Shown: piece after piece, positions 4,933-5,384 of the stretch
Position numbering within the stretch: position 1 is the first letter of the stretch
Layout of the letters: each line of letters starts with the position of its first letter
Source of the DNA: an uncultured bacterium
GTDB lineage: Bacteria > Patescibacteriota > Minisyncoccia > Phycocordibacterales > PALSA-1337
Length of the DNA stretch: 5,384 nt
Assembly (NCBI GenBank): GCA_903826185.1
Contig: CAIKDL010000095.1
Coordinates: 1-5,384, forward strand
Direction: 5' to 3'
Program-made: the position numbers and the translations under genes
The notes under the pieces: generated by a model
Database searches by the model: none
What the model saw: the letters and a program-made list of their open reading frames with translations, nothing else
What the model was told of the DNA's origin: nothing

Positions 4933-5298
4933 TTATGCAACTGGTGCAGGAGCAGCTTCTGCGGCTGGTGCGGCAGCTGCCGGCTTAACCTCGGCCTTTG
5001 CTTCCTCAACCTTCTTGATCGGAGACTTCTTCGGGAGAGCATTGATCTTCTTGGCGGTGATAACTTTCTGAGTAACAAGATAATTGTGCAATGTCACAGA
5101 CAGCTTGGCGCCCTTGGAAATCCAGTACTTCATCTTCTCTGTGTCCATCTGTTCTACTTTGTTCTTGATGCGCGTATCATACCAGCCAAGGTTCTCGAGA
5201 TATTTGCCGCTCTTTGGGCCATTCTTGGAATCGGTCAAAACGACACGAAACGTTGGTTCGTGCTTGCGGCCTGTGCGCTGTAATCTGATCATCAACAT
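4933..5298 (-). CDS. rpsP: 30S ribosomal protein S16 with Ala/Pro-rich tail
   Basis: S16 (bS16) binds 16S rRNA and helps assembly of the 5' and central parts of the small subunit. The start MLMIRLQRTGRKHEPTFRVVLTDS (1-24) matches the family pattern MVxIRLxRxGxKxxPxYRxVVxDS, and GKYLENLGWYDTR (31-43) and YWISKGAKLSVTLHNYL (58-74) match the rest of the core. This alignment supports the ATG at 5298 rather than the internal Met3. The core ends near residue 85; E. coli S16 is 82 residues. Here a further stretch of about 36 follows: a Lys/Glu-rich part (86-105), then an Ala/Pro run (106-121), expected to be disordered. There is no Shine-Dalgarno sequence. A -10-like TATTAT ends 9 bases before the ATG. 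The next gene of the usual operon, khpA, lies 142 bases on, behind a terminator. Confidence 0.97.
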   Translation of the reverse strand: MLMIRLQRTGRKHEPTFRVVLTDSKNGPKSGKYLENLGWYDTRIKNKVEQMDTEKMKYWISKGAKLSVTLHNYLVTQKVITAKKINALPKKSPIKKVEEAKAEVKPAAAAPAAEAAPAPVA

Positions 5299-5307
5299 GT
5301 GGGAGAG

Positions 5308-5336
5308 ATAATAACAGAGGACAAGAAATAATGCAA
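5308..5336 (-). promoter_or_regulatory. rpsP promoter candidate, start-proximal
   Basis: TTGCAT (5336-5331), exactly 17 bases, then TATTAT (5313-5308) preceded by an extended-10 TGT (5316-5314). Only 9 bases separate the -10 box from the rpsP ATG, so the predicted transcription start (about 5300-5301) leaves a leader of 2-3 bases. The -10 plus TG is good; the -35 matches only TTG. Confidence 0.55.
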
Positions 5337-5357
5337 GAATATCTACAGAATACCAAT

Positions 5358-5384
5358 AAAAAAGGCCCCAAAGCGACGATGGGA
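5358..5384 (-). terminator. Terminator of the gene upstream of rpsP (hairpin cut by window edge)
   Basis: On the minus strand CCCA (5383-5380) can pair with TGGG around a short loop, followed by GCC and TTTTTT (5363-5358). The 5' arm runs off the window, so the full stem cannot be seen. It would end the transcript of a gene just beyond the right edge and leave rpsP with its own promoter. Confidence 0.6.

Noticed and set aside
4909..5283. A 124-codon plus-strand frame, Cys/Leu-rich, that could look like a small membrane protein
   Set aside because: It is the antisense shadow of rpsP; the Ala/Pro-rich S16 tail read backwards gives the Cys/Gly/Trp-rich stretch.
1..5384. CRISPR arrays, insertion sequences, attachment sites or a toxin-antitoxin pair
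   Set aside because: No regularly spaced repeats, transposase-like frames or terminal inverted repeats were found, and the nucleotidyltransferase-like gene has no HEPN or antitoxin partner.

Overview
The window is a compact piece of a bacterial chromosome with housekeeping genes, mid-range G+C and short spacers. It most likely comes from a Candidate Phyla Radiation (Patescibacteria) organism of Parcubacteria type. This is judged from the look of the proteins only: the S16 start MLMIRLQRTGRK and its KSGKYLENLGWYDTR core, a TrmD ending straight after SGHHKKMDEW, an RpoB block with CPIHTPEGPNIG, and a nucleotidyltransferase-like gene sitting between khpA and trmD. All genes read with the standard code. 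TAA, TAG and TGA all serve as stops, and there is no in-frame TGA inside rpoB, so UGA-to-Gly recoding is not supported.

Layout. The left part (1-2321, minus strand) is the first 773 codons of rpoB, the RNA polymerase beta subunit, cut by the window edge. A 331-base divergent intergenic region follows (2322-2652). It holds two back-to-back promoter candidates whose -35 boxes are 4 bases apart, several inverted repeats that would lie in a long rpoB leader, and an AT-rich segment with a second possible -10 box next to the rpoB start. On the plus strand is a ClpP-fold serine peptidase (2653-3234), ending in a strong intrinsic terminator (3258-3287). It converges there with a minus-strand cluster. 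Read in the direction of transcription, that cluster is rpsP (S16, 5298-4933), an intrinsic terminator, then khpA (KH-domain protein, 4790-4416), a small nucleotidyltransferase-fold protein (4397-3972) and trmD (tRNA m1G37 methyltransferase, 3975-3289). The last two overlap by the four bases ATGA.

How the genes work together. The minus-strand cluster is a reduced form of the widespread rpsP-khpA-rimM-trmD-rplS translation operon. No rimM is visible, and the nucleotidyltransferase-like gene occupies its usual slot. rpoB is separated from rplJ/rplL and instead stands divergent to the ClpP-like gene.

Most notable points. The rifampicin-contact region of RpoB is changed at nearly every classic resistance position. 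TrmD appears to lack the catalytic Asp at its usual place and has a shortened loop. The ClpP-like enzyme has a Ser-His-Glu arrangement and a short N-terminus. Shine-Dalgarno sequences are missing from the minus-strand genes, with -10-like boxes so close to the rpsP and rpoB starts that leaderless mRNAs are plausible. No mobile element, CRISPR array, tRNA or rRNA was found. I do not see a clear new multi-gene system; the novelty is in variants of core genes and in the regulatory DNA.
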